Shown: positions 7,996 to 16,320 of the stretch, piece after piece
Layout of the letters: each line of letters starts with the position of its first letter
How positions within the stretch are numbered: position 1 is the first letter of the stretch
NCBI RefSeq assembly: GCF_019303495.1
Contig: NZ_JAEVFI010000008.1
Coordinates: 133,548 to 197,547, forward strand
Direction: 5' to 3'
Origin: Streptomyces sp. JJ66
GTDB lineage: Bacteria > Actinomycetota > Actinomycetes > Streptomycetales > Streptomycetaceae
DNA length: 64,000 nt
The notes under the pieces: generated by a model
What the model was told of the DNA's origin: nothing
What the model saw: the letters and a program-made list of their open reading frames with translations, nothing else
The model's database searches: none
Made by a program: the position numbers and the translations under genes

Positions 7996-9408
7996 ATGAC
8001 GGAGACTCTTTCGCCCATAGCCGAGAAGGGCGGCGTTCTTCCGCAGGGGGCGGGGGCCCAGTCGGTCGTCGGGCACCCGGCATGGACCGAACTGAAGACC
8101 GCCGTCGAGCGCATCCGCCCCTGGCAGGCCAAGGACGGCTCCATCGACTTCGCGGCCGGGGAAGCTCCTGCCCGGGCCGACGCGGAGGCCGAGCTCGCCC
8201 GCGTCGTCGCCGCCGTAGAGCAGCTGGCGCCGTTGCTGCCGCACAACGAGGCTTATCACCGCGCGCTCGTCGCCGACCTGCGCCGCTGGGCCGAAGGCGG
8301 CTTTCAGGTACCGGACTTCCTGGACTCCCTGCTCGCCTTCCAGCCCGCCGCGCAGCGCGTGGACGGCCGTCAACACCTCGTCGTCTTCCCGATGTACACG
8401 CAGAACGGCAACCCGAACCGCAACCTGGAGGCGGTCGTCCTGCGCATGGTCTGGCCCGACTGGCTGGCCGAGCTGGAGCGCACCCGCTACGACAACCCGC
8501 TCTTCCTGGGCATCACCTTCGAGGACTTCACCAGCGGCTACGACACCCACTCGGCGGTGCTCTTCCCGGAGACCATCGCCGTGCGTGAGGCGCCCGAGCG
8601 GTTCAGCTGGGGCGGGATCTTCTGCGACCGCGAGGCCGCCCGCTTCCGCCGGGTGGTGCGGGCCGCGTGCGAGGTGACCAGCCTGGAGCTGCCCGAAGAC
8701 GCCGAGGGCCTGCTCACCGACCAGGAACGCACCCAGCAGACGTTCGTGCTGTGGGACATGGTGCACGACCGCACGCACAGCCACGGCGACCTGCCATTCG
8801 ACCCGTTCATGATCAAGCAGCGCCAGCCGTTTTGGATGTACGGCCTGGAGGAACTGCGCTGCGACCTCACCGCCTTCCACGAGGCCGTGAAGCTGGAGGC
8901 CGACGGCTTCCCGCAGGGACGCGACGTGCAGTACGCCGTCATCCTGGAGCGCTTGTTCCGCTTCCCCGTCACCGGTGAGCGCAACCGCAACTACGACGGT
9001 CTCGGCGGCCAGCTGCTGTTCGCCTACCTGCACCAGCACGACGCCCTGCGCTGGACGGACAACAAGCTCGCCATCGACTGGCAGCGTGCCCGCGAGGTCA
9101 CCGTGGCGCTGCGCGAGGAGATCGAGACCCTCTACCGGCGCGGCATCGACCGCCCCAAGCTCGTGCACTGGTTCAAGGCCTACGAGCTGGTGTCCACCTA
9201 CCTCTCCCCGCACCCCGGCTCCACCTGGGCCAAGGGACCCGACGCCCTGGACCTGAGCCTGCCGCCGCGCAAGCTCGTGGACGAGGTGCACCCGGACGAG
9301 TTCCCGCTCAGCATGTTCTATGAGGCGCTCGCCAAGAAGCTGCGGGGTGTGATCGCCTCCACCGAGGGCATCACTGCGGACAGCGCCACCGCTCCCGTGG
9401 CCGCGTGA
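7996..9408 (+). CDS. DUF6421 family protein
   Basis: A 470-aa soluble protein that I recognise as the actinobacterial DUF6421 family, with no assigned function. Conserved-looking segments are VVFPMYTQNGNPNRN, YDNPLFLGITFEDFTSGYD and HDRTHSHGDLPFDPFM; the last has two or three His and two Asp residues that could bind a metal. The ATG at 7996 has GGAGGGA 5 nt upstream; a GTG directly before it is the alternative. It is the first gene of a three-gene operon with an SDR and a PLP-dependent aldolase (the third gene overlaps the second by 4 nt), which suggests a small-molecule pathway. The reaction is unknown. Confidence 0.8.
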   Translation: MTETLSPIAEKGGVLPQGAGAQSVVGHPAWTELKTAVERIRPWQAKDGSIDFAAGEAPARADAEAELARVVAAVEQLAPLLPHNEAYHRALVADLRRWAEGGFQVPDFLDSLLAFQPAAQRVDGRQHLVVFPMYTQNGNPNRNLEAVVLRMVWPDWLAELERTRYDNPLFLGITFEDFTSGYDTHSAVLFPETIAVREAPERFSWGGIFCDREAARFRRVVRAACEVTSLELPEDAEGLLTDQERTQQTFVLWDMVHDRTHSHGDLPFDPFMIKQRQPFWMYGLEELRCDLTAFHEAVKLEADGFPQGRDVQYAVILERLFRFPVTGERNRNYDGLGGQLLFAYLHQHDALRWTDNKLAIDWQRAREVTVALREEIETLYRRGIDRPKLVHWFKAYELVSTYLSPHPGSTWAKGPDALDLSLPPRKLVDEVHPDEFPLSMFYEALAKKLRGVIASTEGITADSATAPVAA

Positions 9409-9482
9409 GCGCTCAGCAGGCCGCACCCGCGGCACGGACGGGAACGCAAGAAGCACCAGCGGGCACAGTGGAGGCGAGCGGC

Positions 9483-10253
9483 ATGACCAGCGCGACGAAT
9501 GGCAACGGACGCGGAGAGCTGGAGGGCGCGGTGGTGGCCGTGGCCGGGGCGGGCGGACCGGCCGGGCACGCGGTGCTGCTGCGGCTTGCCGAGGCAGGCG
9601 CCGTCGTCGTCGGTGCCGATGCGGACGCCGAGCGTCTCGCCCAGGGCGTGGACGCCGCCCGGTTCGCCCATGGCGGCGCCACCGTCATCGGTGACACCGT
9701 CGATCTGCTGAGCCTGGACGAGACCCGGCAGTGGGCGCAGCGCACCGAGAAGGAGTTCGGGCGCGTAGACGGCCTGGTGCACCTCGTCGGCGGCTGGCGC
9801 GGCTCGGCCACCTTCGCCGACACCGACCTTGGGGACTGGGACGTGCTGGAGCGGCTGCTCATCCGCACCGTCCAGCACACCTCGCTGGCCTTCGAAGCCC
9901 CGCTCCAGCGCCGTGGCAAGGGCCGGTTCCTGCTGGTCAGCGCCGCCGGAGCGAGCAAGCCGACGGCGGGCAACGCCGCCTACGCGGCCAGCAAGGCCGC
10001 CGCGGAAGCCTGGACGCTGGCGCTCGCCGACTCCTTCCGCAAGCAGGGCGGGGAGGCGGGGCCGCGAGCGGCGGCTGCCATCCTGGTGGTCAAGGCGCTG
10101 GTGCACGACGCGATGCGCGCGGAGCGGCCGCAGGCCAAGTTCGCCGGATTCACCGACGTCCGCGAGCTGGCCGAGGCGATCACCAGCACCTGGGAGACGC
10201 CCGCCGAGGAAGTGAACGGAACCCGCTTGTGGCTCACCAAGAAGTCGGCGTGA
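9483..10253 (+). CDS. SDR family NAD(P)-dependent oxidoreductase
   Basis: A 256-aa short-chain dehydrogenase/reductase. The N-terminal nucleotide loop is degenerate (VAVAGAGGPAGHAVLLRL), the central GLVHLVGGWRG replaces the usual NNAG motif, and the active-site AAYAASKAAAEAW carries the Tyr-x3-Lys pair with a preceding Ser (LLVSAAGAS). The start was set at ATG 9483 because GTGGAGGCG lies just upstream; a GTG at 9405 overlapping the previous stop is possible. Its last codons overlap the aldolase start in a GTGA. The substrate is unknown. Confidence 0.82.
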   Translation: MTSATNGNGRGELEGAVVAVAGAGGPAGHAVLLRLAEAGAVVVGADADAERLAQGVDAARFAHGGATVIGDTVDLLSLDETRQWAQRTEKEFGRVDGLVHLVGGWRGSATFADTDLGDWDVLERLLIRTVQHTSLAFEAPLQRRGKGRFLLVSAAGASKPTAGNAAYAASKAAAEAWTLALADSFRKQGGEAGPRAAAAILVVKALVHDAMRAERPQAKFAGFTDVRELAEAITSTWETPAEEVNGTRLWLTKKSA

Positions 10254-11338
10254 AGAACGCCCCGAACGCGCCCGCCCCCCGGACCGACGCGCGGCGCCAC
10301 CACGATCCGCTGACCCGCGGATTCGCCAGCGACAACTACGCGGGCGCCCACCCCGAGGTGCTCGCCGCCCTGTCAGTGGCGAACGGCGGCCACCAGACCG
10401 CGTACGGGGGCGACGCCTACACCGGTCACCTCCAGCAGGTCATACGCCGCCACTTCGGCGGCCGCGCCGAGGCGTTCCCCGTGTTCAACGGGACGGGGGC
10501 GAACGTGGTGGCCCTGCAGGCGGTCACCGACCGCTGGGGGGCGGTCATCGCCGCCGACACCGCGCACATCCACGTAGACGAGTGCGGCGCCCCGGAGCGG
10601 GTGGGCGGCCTGAAGCTGCTCACCGTGCCCACCCCGGACGGCAAGCTCACCCCCGAGCTGATCGACCGCGAGGCGTACGGCTGGGACGACGAGCACCGGG
10701 CGATGCCGCAGGTCGTCTCGATCACCCAGAGCACCGAGCTGGGCACCGTCTACACCCCCGAGGAGATCCGCGCGATCTGCGAGCACGCCCACCAGCGCGG
10801 CATGGTCGTGCACCTGGACGGCTCACGCCTGGCCAACGCGGCCGCGTCGCTGGATGTGCCGATGCGGGCGTTCACCAACGTTCCCGGGGTGGATCTGCTC
10901 TCGCTGGGCGGCACCAAGAACGGGGCCGTGTTCGGCGAAGCCGTCGTCGTGCTCAACCCGGACGCGGTACGGGCGATGAAGCACCTGCGCAAGCTGTCCA
11001 TGCAGCTGGCGTCCAAGATGCGGTTCGTCTCCGTACAGCTGGAGGCGCTGCTGGCCAAAGACCTGTGGCTGCGCAACGCGCGGCACGCCAACGCCATGGC
11101 CCAGCGGCTCGCCGACGGGGTGCGCTCCGTGCCCGGCGTGGAGATCCTCTACCCGGTGCGGTCCAACGCGGTCTTCGCCCGGCTCCCGCACGACGTCAGC
11201 GAGCGGCTGCAGAAGCACTACCGCTTCTACTTCTGGGACGAGGCGGCCGGCGATGTGCGCTGGATGTGCTCCTTCGACACCACCGAGGACGACGTGGACG
11301 GTTTCGTCACGGCCCTCCGCGCGGAGATGCACACCTGA
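10250..11338 (+). CDS. Low-specificity L-threonine aldolase / beta-eliminating lyase
   Basis: A 362-aa fold-type I PLP enzyme. Motifs: FNGTGANVVALQAV (cofactor phosphate and ring contact), VVHLDGSRLANAAASL (Asp pairing with the pyridine N), and LSLGGTKNGAVFGEAVV, where the Lys forms the Schiff base. The family cleaves beta-hydroxy amino acids such as L-threonine to glycine and an aldehyde. The GTG at 10250 overlaps the SDR stop by 4 nt, indicating translational coupling. The operon partner of unknown function (DUF6421) suggests the natural substrate may not be threonine. Confidence 0.85.
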   Translation: MKNAPNAPAPRTDARRHHDPLTRGFASDNYAGAHPEVLAALSVANGGHQTAYGGDAYTGHLQQVIRRHFGGRAEAFPVFNGTGANVVALQAVTDRWGAVIAADTAHIHVDECGAPERVGGLKLLTVPTPDGKLTPELIDREAYGWDDEHRAMPQVVSITQSTELGTVYTPEEIRAICEHAHQRGMVVHLDGSRLANAAASLDVPMRAFTNVPGVDLLSLGGTKNGAVFGEAVVVLNPDAVRAMKHLRKLSMQLASKMRFVSVQLEALLAKDLWLRNARHANAMAQRLADGVRSVPGVEILYPVRSNAVFARLPHDVSERLQKHYRFYFWDEAAGDVRWMCSFDTTEDDVDGFVTALRAEMHT

Positions 11339-11358
11339 CGCGAGGGCGATGCGACGTG

Positions 11359-11396
11359 CGGCTCTTGGCGCGGGCCGCTGCCCGCGCCAAGAGCCG
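11359..11396. terminator. Strong hairpin terminator after the aldolase operon
   Basis: A perfect 17-bp inverted repeat (11359-11375 with 11380-11396) with a 4-nt CGCT loop, lying 20 nt beyond the aldolase stop. It probably also ends the convergent acyltransferase transcript. Confidence 0.85.
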
Positions 11397-11466
11397 TGTC
11401 CGCCCGCTGCTCCGATGGGGGCCGGGCGGGCCAGCCCACGCCCCGGCTGCCCGGGGCGAGGGGACG

Positions 11467-12183
11467 TTACGGCTGCTGGGGTGCCGGGAGGGGGGCGGTG
11501 CCGCCGAGGTGGGCGGGGAGCCACCAGGTGTCCTGCGGGCCGCGCGGACCTGCCGGGTAGGCGCGCTGGGCGGACTCCAGCAGTCCTTGCACCCGCTCGC
11601 GCAGCCGCTCGGTGAGCGCGGCCACCGACTCCCCGGCCTCCGCGCGCAGGGGAGCCCCGACGCGGATGGTGACGGGGAAGTGGTTGCGCCCGAAGTCCCG
11701 CGGGCGGCCCTTGGTCCACAGCCGCTGCGTGCCCCACAGGGCGACGGGCAGCAGGGGTACCCCGGCCTCCTGGGCCATCCGGGCCGCACCGGTCTTGAAC
11801 TCCTTGAGCGTGAAGGAGGGCGAGATCGTCGCTTCGGGGAAGACGCCGACGATCTCGCCGCCGCGCAGGGCGCGCACGGCGTGCCGGTAGGCGTCCAGCC
11901 CGGCGGTCCGGTCCACCGGTATGTGCTTCATCGCCCGCATCAGCGGCCCCGACACCCGGTGCCGGAACACCGATTCCTTGGCCATGAACCGCACCAGCCG
12001 CTTCGCGGGCAGGGCCGCGCGTCCGGCGAAGATGAAGTCGAGATAGCTGATGTGGTTGCTCACCAGGACCGCGCCGCCCCGCCGCGGCACGTGTTCGGTG
12101 CCCTCCACGTCGAAGCGCAGGTCCAGCACCTTGAACCAGGTGAGTGCGGCGCGGATGACGGGTGGATAGACCAGCTCTGCCAT
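11467..12183 (-). CDS. 1-acyl-sn-glycerol-3-phosphate acyltransferase (PlsC family)
   Basis: The 238-aa protein has the acyltransferase signature NHISYLD (H-x4-D) near residue 43 and the acceptor motif FPEATIS near residue 110, with the conserved VALWGTQRLW block. The family transfers an acyl chain to lysophosphatidic acid to make phosphatidic acid at the membrane. A hydrophobic N-terminal stretch may anchor it. The ATG at 12183 has AAGGGAC-type pairing upstream. It is divergent from the thioredoxin-like gene. Paralogues are common in Streptomyces, so no symbol is given. Confidence 0.88.
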   Translation of the reverse strand: MAELVYPPVIRAALTWFKVLDLRFDVEGTEHVPRRGGAVLVSNHISYLDFIFAGRAALPAKRLVRFMAKESVFRHRVSGPLMRAMKHIPVDRTAGLDAYRHAVRALRGGEIVGVFPEATISPSFTLKEFKTGAARMAQEAGVPLLPVALWGTQRLWTKGRPRDFGRNHFPVTIRVGAPLRAEAGESVAALTERLRERVQGLLESAQRAYPAGPRGPQDTWWLPAHLGGTAPLPAPQQP

Positions 12184-12352
12184 GGGGTCCCTTCGTGAGG
12201 TGTGGTGCTGCCGGAAGGTGCCCGGCCCGAGGACTGAACTTACGCGGGCGTAACTTGCGCCTGCCAGGCCGGGGCACGGAGATTCCTGTCACCTCGCAGA
12301 GCCGGTGTGGCACGGTGGCTGAAGCGGCCCACGGGAGAGGCGGTAGGGAAAC

Positions 12353-12715
12353 ATGAGCGGGGACGGTGGAACGGCGCGGCCCGGCACACCGGGCGCCAGG
12401 TGGCTCGGCGCGGCGGACATCGGCGTCGCCCACCTGGGTGAGCGCGCCACGCTCGTGCAGTTCTCCACCGCTTTCTGCCAGCCCTGCCGGGCTACCCGTG
12501 GCGTGCTGCGGCAGGTCACCGGCATGGTCCCCGGCGTCGTCCACGTGGAGATCGACGCCGAGCAGCACCTGGACCTGGTGCGGAGCGTCGGCGTCGTGCG
12601 CACCCCCACCGTGCTCGTGCTGGACGCCGCGGGCACGGTCGTGCGCCACGCGGAGGGCTTGCCGCGTGCCGCGGATGTGATCGGGGCGCTGGGCCGGGCG
12701 CTGCCCCCGGCCTGA
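12353..12715 (+). CDS. Thioredoxin-like protein with CQPC active site
   Basis: A 120-aa thioredoxin-fold protein: ATLVQFSTAFCQPC places the CxxC redox pair at residues 42-45, and the cis-Pro loop VVRTPTVLVLD follows. No signal peptide or membrane anchor is seen, so it acts in the cytoplasm. The CQPC dipeptide differs from thioredoxin's CGPC and should change the redox potential. It is transcribed alone; a 7-bp hairpin 65 nt downstream separates it from etfB. Confidence 0.82.
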   Translation: MSGDGGTARPGTPGARWLGAADIGVAHLGERATLVQFSTAFCQPCRATRGVLRQVTGMVPGVVHVEIDAEQHLDLVRSVGVVRTPTVLVLDAAGTVVRHAEGLPRAADVIGALGRALPPA

Positions 12716-12779
12716 GGGGCGCGGCCAGCGCCCGGGCCCGCCTGTGTTGCGGCGCCGGGCGTTGGCAACGTCACAGTGG

Positions 12780-12798
12780 CCCGGCCTTGCTGGCCGGG
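12780..12798 (+). terminator. Hairpin between the thioredoxin-like gene and etfB
   Basis: CCCGGCC (12780-12786), a TTGCT loop and GGCCGGG (12792-12798) form a 7-bp GC stem 65 nt after the stop codon. Confidence 0.5.
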
Positions 12799-12804
12799 TA
12801 GGCG

Positions 12805-12832
12805 ATTGGTTGTACTGGCGAGTAATAAACTG
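12805..12832 (+). promoter_or_regulatory. Palindrome TACT-ggcg-AGTA upstream of etfBA
   Basis: TACT (12813-12816) and AGTA (12821-12824) are symmetric around GGCG, within an AT-rich patch that includes a possible -10 TAAACT (12826-12831). It lies about 105 bp before etfB. Such TACT-N-AGTA palindromes are commonly TetR-type operators; the regulator here is unknown. Confidence 0.4.
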
Positions 12833-12935
12833 GGCGGCAGGACCCGGTCCACCCGGCCGGAACCCGCCCCGACAGGCGCCTATGCTGCCTGAACAAGGCA
12901 GCAGCCCGTAATGACGATGCAGTAGGAGAGCCGGC

Positions 12936-13721
12936 GTGAGCTTGAGGATCGTTGTCTGTGTGAAGTACGTGCCCGACGCCACCGGCGACCGGCACTTCGC
13001 CGAGGACCTGACCACCGACCGTGACGCGGTGGACGGCCTGCTCTCGGAGCTGGACGAGTACGCCGTGGAGCAGGCGCTGCAGATCGCCGAGAAGGCCGAT
13101 GACGCCGAGGTCACCGTGCTCACCGTCGGCCCCGAGGACGCCTCCGACGCCCTGCGCAAGGCGCTGTCGATGGGTGCCGACAAGGGCGTGCACGTCGAGG
13201 ACGACGACCTGCACGGCACCGACGTCATGGGCACCTCGCTGGTGCTGGCCAAGGCCATCGAGGAGACCGGCTACGACCTGGTCATCTGCGGCATGGCCTC
13301 CACCGACGGCACCATGGGCGTCCTGCCCGCGCTGCTGGCCGAGCGCCTGGGCGTGCCGCAGGTGACGCTGCTGTCCGAGGTCGCGGTCGAGGGCGGCCAG
13401 GTCACCGGCCGCCGCGACGGCGACGCCGCCACCGAGCACCTTCAGGCCGCGCTGCCCGCCGTCGTCTCGGTCACCGACCAGTCCGGCGAGGCGCGCTACC
13501 CCTCCTTCAAGGGCATCATGGCGGCCAAGAAGAAGCCGGTGGAGTCCCTCGACCTGGACGACCTGGACATCGAGGCCGGGCAGGTCGGCCTGGAGGGCGC
13601 CTGGACGAAGGTCGAGGAGGCCACTCCGCGTCCGGCCCGCACCGCCGGCACCGTCGTGAAGGACGAGGGCGAGGGCGGCAAGCAGCTCGCCGAGTTCCTC
13701 GCGGGCCAGAAGTTCATCTAA
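12936..13721 (+). CDS. etfB: Electron transfer flavoprotein beta subunit
   Basis: A 261-aa product starting with LRIVVCVKYVPDA, the standard EtfB N-terminus; the AMP-binding region includes DLVICGMASTDGTMGVLP, and the C-terminal helix near GIMAAKKKPVES is the recognition-loop area that docks on dehydrogenases. With EtfA it accepts electrons from acyl-CoA and other dehydrogenases and passes them to ETF-quinone oxidoreductase. GTG 12936 has TAGGAGA at correct spacing. It is the first gene of a two-gene operon; etfA follows after 52 nt. Confidence 0.96.
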   Translation: MSLRIVVCVKYVPDATGDRHFAEDLTTDRDAVDGLLSELDEYAVEQALQIAEKADDAEVTVLTVGPEDASDALRKALSMGADKGVHVEDDDLHGTDVMGTSLVLAKAIEETGYDLVICGMASTDGTMGVLPALLAERLGVPQVTLLSEVAVEGGQVTGRRDGDAATEHLQAALPAVVSVTDQSGEARYPSFKGIMAAKKKPVESLDLDDLDIEAGQVGLEGAWTKVEEATPRPARTAGTVVKDEGEGGKQLAEFLAGQKFI

Positions 13722-13773
13722 AGCCGCGCCGTCCCCGCCCCAGCCCGCCCTTTCATCGCAGGAGCTTTTTCCC

Positions 13774-14736
13774 ATGGCTGAAGTCCTTGTCTACGTCGAT
13801 CACGTGGACGGCGCCGTCCGCAAGCCCACCCTGGAGCTGCTGACCCTGGCCCGCCGCATCGGCGACCCGGTGGCTGTCCACCTCGGCGCCGGTGCCGACA
13901 CCGCCGCCGCGACCCTCGCCGAGCACGGCGCGGTGAAGGTGCTCGCCGCCGACGCCCCCGAGTTCGCCGACTACCTGGTCGTGCCGAAGGTGGACGCGCT
14001 GCAGGCCGCGTGCGAGTCCGTCTCCCCGGCCGCCGTGCTGGTGCCCTCCTCCGCGGAGGGCAAGGAGATCGCGGGCCGTCTCGCGCTGCGCCTGGGGTCG
14101 GGTGTCATCACCGACGCCGTTGACCTGGAGGCCGGTGCCGAGGGCCCGGTCGCCACGCAGTCGGTCTTCGCGGCGGCCTTCACCACCAAGTCCCGCATCA
14201 CCAAGGGCACCCCGGTCATCACCGTCAAGCCCAACTCCGTCACGCCGGAGGCCGCCCCTGCCGCGGGCACCGTGGAGCAGCTGCCGGTGTCCTTCGGTGA
14301 GCTGGCGACCGGCACCAAGGTCGTCTCCCGCAAGGAGCGCGAGTCCACCGGCCGCCCGGAGCTGACCGAGGCCGCGATCGTGGTCTCCGGCGGCCGTGGA
14401 GTCGGCGGCGCGGAGAACTTCAACGTCGTCGAGGCGCTGGCCGACTCGCTCGGTGCGGCCGTCGGCGCCTCCCGCGCCGCGGTGGACGCTGGCTGGTACC
14501 CGCACACCAGCCAGGTCGGCCAGACCGGCAAGACGGTCTCGCCGCAGCTGTACATCGCGGCCGGTATCTCCGGCGCGATCCAGCACCGCGCTGGCATGCA
14601 GACCTCGAAGACCATCGTGGCCGTCAACAAGGACGCCGAGGCTCCGATCTTCGACCTGGTCGACTACGGCGTGGTCGGTGACCTGTTCGAGGTCGTCCCG
14701 CAGCTCACCGAGGCGGTCAAGGCCCGCAAGGGCTGA
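13774..14736 (+). CDS. etfA: Electron transfer flavoprotein alpha subunit
   Basis: A 320-aa partner of EtfB. The C-terminal FAD domain is complete: GGRGVGGAENFNVVEALA, then AAVDAGWYPHTSQVGQTGK (isoalloxazine contacts), LYIAAGISGAIQHRAGMQ and AVNKDAEAPIFDLVDYGVVG. It binds FAD and shuttles electrons from beta-oxidation and amino-acid dehydrogenases to the respiratory chain. The ATG at 13774 has GCAGGAG 9 nt upstream. The gene is followed by a very strong hairpin terminator. Confidence 0.96.
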   Translation: MAEVLVYVDHVDGAVRKPTLELLTLARRIGDPVAVHLGAGADTAAATLAEHGAVKVLAADAPEFADYLVVPKVDALQAACESVSPAAVLVPSSAEGKEIAGRLALRLGSGVITDAVDLEAGAEGPVATQSVFAAAFTTKSRITKGTPVITVKPNSVTPEAAPAAGTVEQLPVSFGELATGTKVVSRKERESTGRPELTEAAIVVSGGRGVGGAENFNVVEALADSLGAAVGASRAAVDAGWYPHTSQVGQTGKTVSPQLYIAAGISGAIQHRAGMQTSKTIVAVNKDAEAPIFDLVDYGVVGDLFEVVPQLTEAVKARKG

Positions 14737-14754
14737 GCCGCCCCCGGATGGCAC

Positions 14755-14796
14755 CGGCCGGGGCCCGCACGGATCGCGCCGTGCGGGCCCCGGCCG
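14755..14796 (+). terminator. Strong hairpin terminator after etfBA
   Basis: A perfect 18-bp inverted repeat (14755-14772 with 14779-14796), loop ATCGCG, followed by TTTC, 18 nt after the etfA stop. Confidence 0.88.
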
Positions 14797-14854
14797 TTTC
14801 GGCTCGGGTCACCCGGCGAGACGGTGTTGACGTGTGGGGACACGGCGGCATAGC

Positions 14855-14885
14855 GTCCACCGTACTTCAACGTTTTGTTGATTTG
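14855..14885 (+). promoter_or_regulatory. Inverted repeat TCAAC-N5-GTTGA before the aldolase gene
   Basis: TCAAC (14867-14871) and GTTGA (14877-14881) form a small palindrome in an AT-rich island 36-50 nt before the ATG at 14917. It could be an operator or overlap the promoter; the regulator is unknown. Confidence 0.35.
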
Positions 14886-14916
14886 TTGCGTTGGCCGCGG
14901 AACCAGGGAGTGCTCC

Positions 14917-16248
14917 ATGACGCAGGGCGAGCCGGATACGACCGACACGCAGTCCACGGTGGCGCTCACGTTCTCCGACTCCGTCACCGAGGAGACCGGC
15001 GCGGCGCTGGCCACCGTCGATGCCGAACTGGAGCGCCGCTACCCCGGCGACCCGGGCACCCGGCAGCCCGTGCACACCGTCTACGTGCCCGGTGACGTCT
15101 TCGCCGCCGACACCGTGCGCACCTGGGGTGACCAGGCGCTCGCCCTCCTGGACGAGCACGCCCCCGACGCCGGAGCCCTCGGCGCCGTCCTCGGCCAGGA
15201 CGCCGAGCTGGCCGGTCCGGTGTACGAACGCGTGCGTGCCAAGCTCGCCCGCGAGCCGATCGAGGACCTGCGCATCGATTTCGAGGACGGTTACGGCAAC
15301 CGTCCCGACGCCGAGGAGGACGCCGCCGCCGCCCGCGCTGCCCGCCTGGTGACCCGCGCGTTCGCCGACGGCGACCCCTCCCGCGTTCCGCCCTTCCTCG
15401 GTATCCGCCTCAAGTGCATGGAGGCGCCCGTGCGCGCCCGGGGCATCCGCACGCTCGACATCTTCCTCACCGGACTCATGGACGCCGGTGAGCTGCCCGC
15501 GGGCCTGGTACTGACCCTGCCGAAGGTCACCTATGCGGAGCAGGTCACCGCCATGGTGCGGCTGTGCGAGCAGTTCGAGAAGGCCAGGGGACTCACCCCG
15601 GGCCGCATCGGGTTCGAGATCCAGATCGAGACCAGCCAGTCCATCCTCGGCGCCGACGGCCGGGCCACCGTCGCCCGCATGATCGACGCCGCCGAAGGCC
15701 GCGCCACCGGGCTGCACTACGGCACGTTCGACTACAGCGCCTGCTGCGGTGTCAGCGCCGCCCACCAGTCGCCCGACCACCCCGCCGCCGACCACGCCAA
15801 GGCCGTCATGCAGGTCGCCGCGGCCGGTACCGGCGTGCGGCTGTCCGACGGCTCCACCAACGTGCTGCCCGTCGGCCCGACCGCCCAGGTCCACGACGCC
15901 TGGCGGCTCCACCACGACCTGGTGCGCCGCTCGCTGGCCCGGGCCTACTACCAGGGCTGGGACATGCACCCCGGCCACCTGCCGACCCGGTACGCCGCCG
16001 TCTACGCCTTCTACCGCGAGGGCTACGCGGCGGCCGCCGCCCGGCTGGCCGCCTACGCCGCGCAGACCGAGGGCGACGTGATGGACGAACCGGCTACCGC
16101 CAAGGCGCTCAGCGGCTACCTGCTGCGCGGCCTGGACTGCGGTGCGCTGGCTACCGACGAGGTCGCCGACGCCACCGGGCTCACCCGGGCCGACCTGGAG
16201 GGCTTCGCCTCCCCGCGCCGCAGCGCGCTCACCGTCGCGGCGCACTGA
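14917..16248 (+). CDS. DUF6986 / HpcH-HpaI-type aldolase, citrate-lyase beta-like
   Basis: A 443-aa TIM-barrel protein of the phosphoenolpyruvate/HpcH superfamily. RIDFEDGYGNRPDAEEDAA contains the metal-binding acidic residues, IGFEIQIETSQSILGADG carries the conserved Glu at a barrel strand end, and LHYGTFDYSACCGV replaces the usual glycine loop. The substrate is unknown; homologous proteins are annotated simply as aldolases in Streptomyces. ATG 14917 has AGGGAG 6 nt upstream. It is monocistronic, flanked by terminators on both sides. Confidence 0.75.
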   Translation: MTQGEPDTTDTQSTVALTFSDSVTEETGAALATVDAELERRYPGDPGTRQPVHTVYVPGDVFAADTVRTWGDQALALLDEHAPDAGALGAVLGQDAELAGPVYERVRAKLAREPIEDLRIDFEDGYGNRPDAEEDAAAARAARLVTRAFADGDPSRVPPFLGIRLKCMEAPVRARGIRTLDIFLTGLMDAGELPAGLVLTLPKVTYAEQVTAMVRLCEQFEKARGLTPGRIGFEIQIETSQSILGADGRATVARMIDAAEGRATGLHYGTFDYSACCGVSAAHQSPDHPAADHAKAVMQVAAAGTGVRLSDGSTNVLPVGPTAQVHDAWRLHHDLVRRSLARAYYQGWDMHPGHLPTRYAAVYAFYREGYAAAAARLAAYAAQTEGDVMDEPATAKALSGYLLRGLDCGALATDEVADATGLTRADLEGFASPRRSALTVAAH

Positions 16249-16271
16249 CGTCCGGCACCGGCCCGCCTCAC

Positions 16272-16297
16272 GTCCGGCCCGGCTGTACCGGGCGGAC
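16272..16297 (+). terminator. Hairpin after the DUF6986 aldolase gene
   Basis: GTCCGgCCCGG (16272-16282, one bulged G) pairs with CCGGGCGGAC (16288-16297) around a CTGTA loop, 23 nt beyond the stop codon. Confidence 0.6.
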
Positions 16298-16320
16298 GCG
16301 GGCGGGTGACCATACCCGGC

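Noticed and set aside
7858..9456. 532-codon open frame antisense to DUF6421
   Set aside because: Composition is that of a reverse-frame shadow in GC-rich DNA, with no recognisable motif.
10823..13258. 811-codon frame on the minus strand across several genes
   Set aside because: It runs through the aldolase, acyltransferase, thioredoxin and etfB loci in the wrong frames; a shadow.
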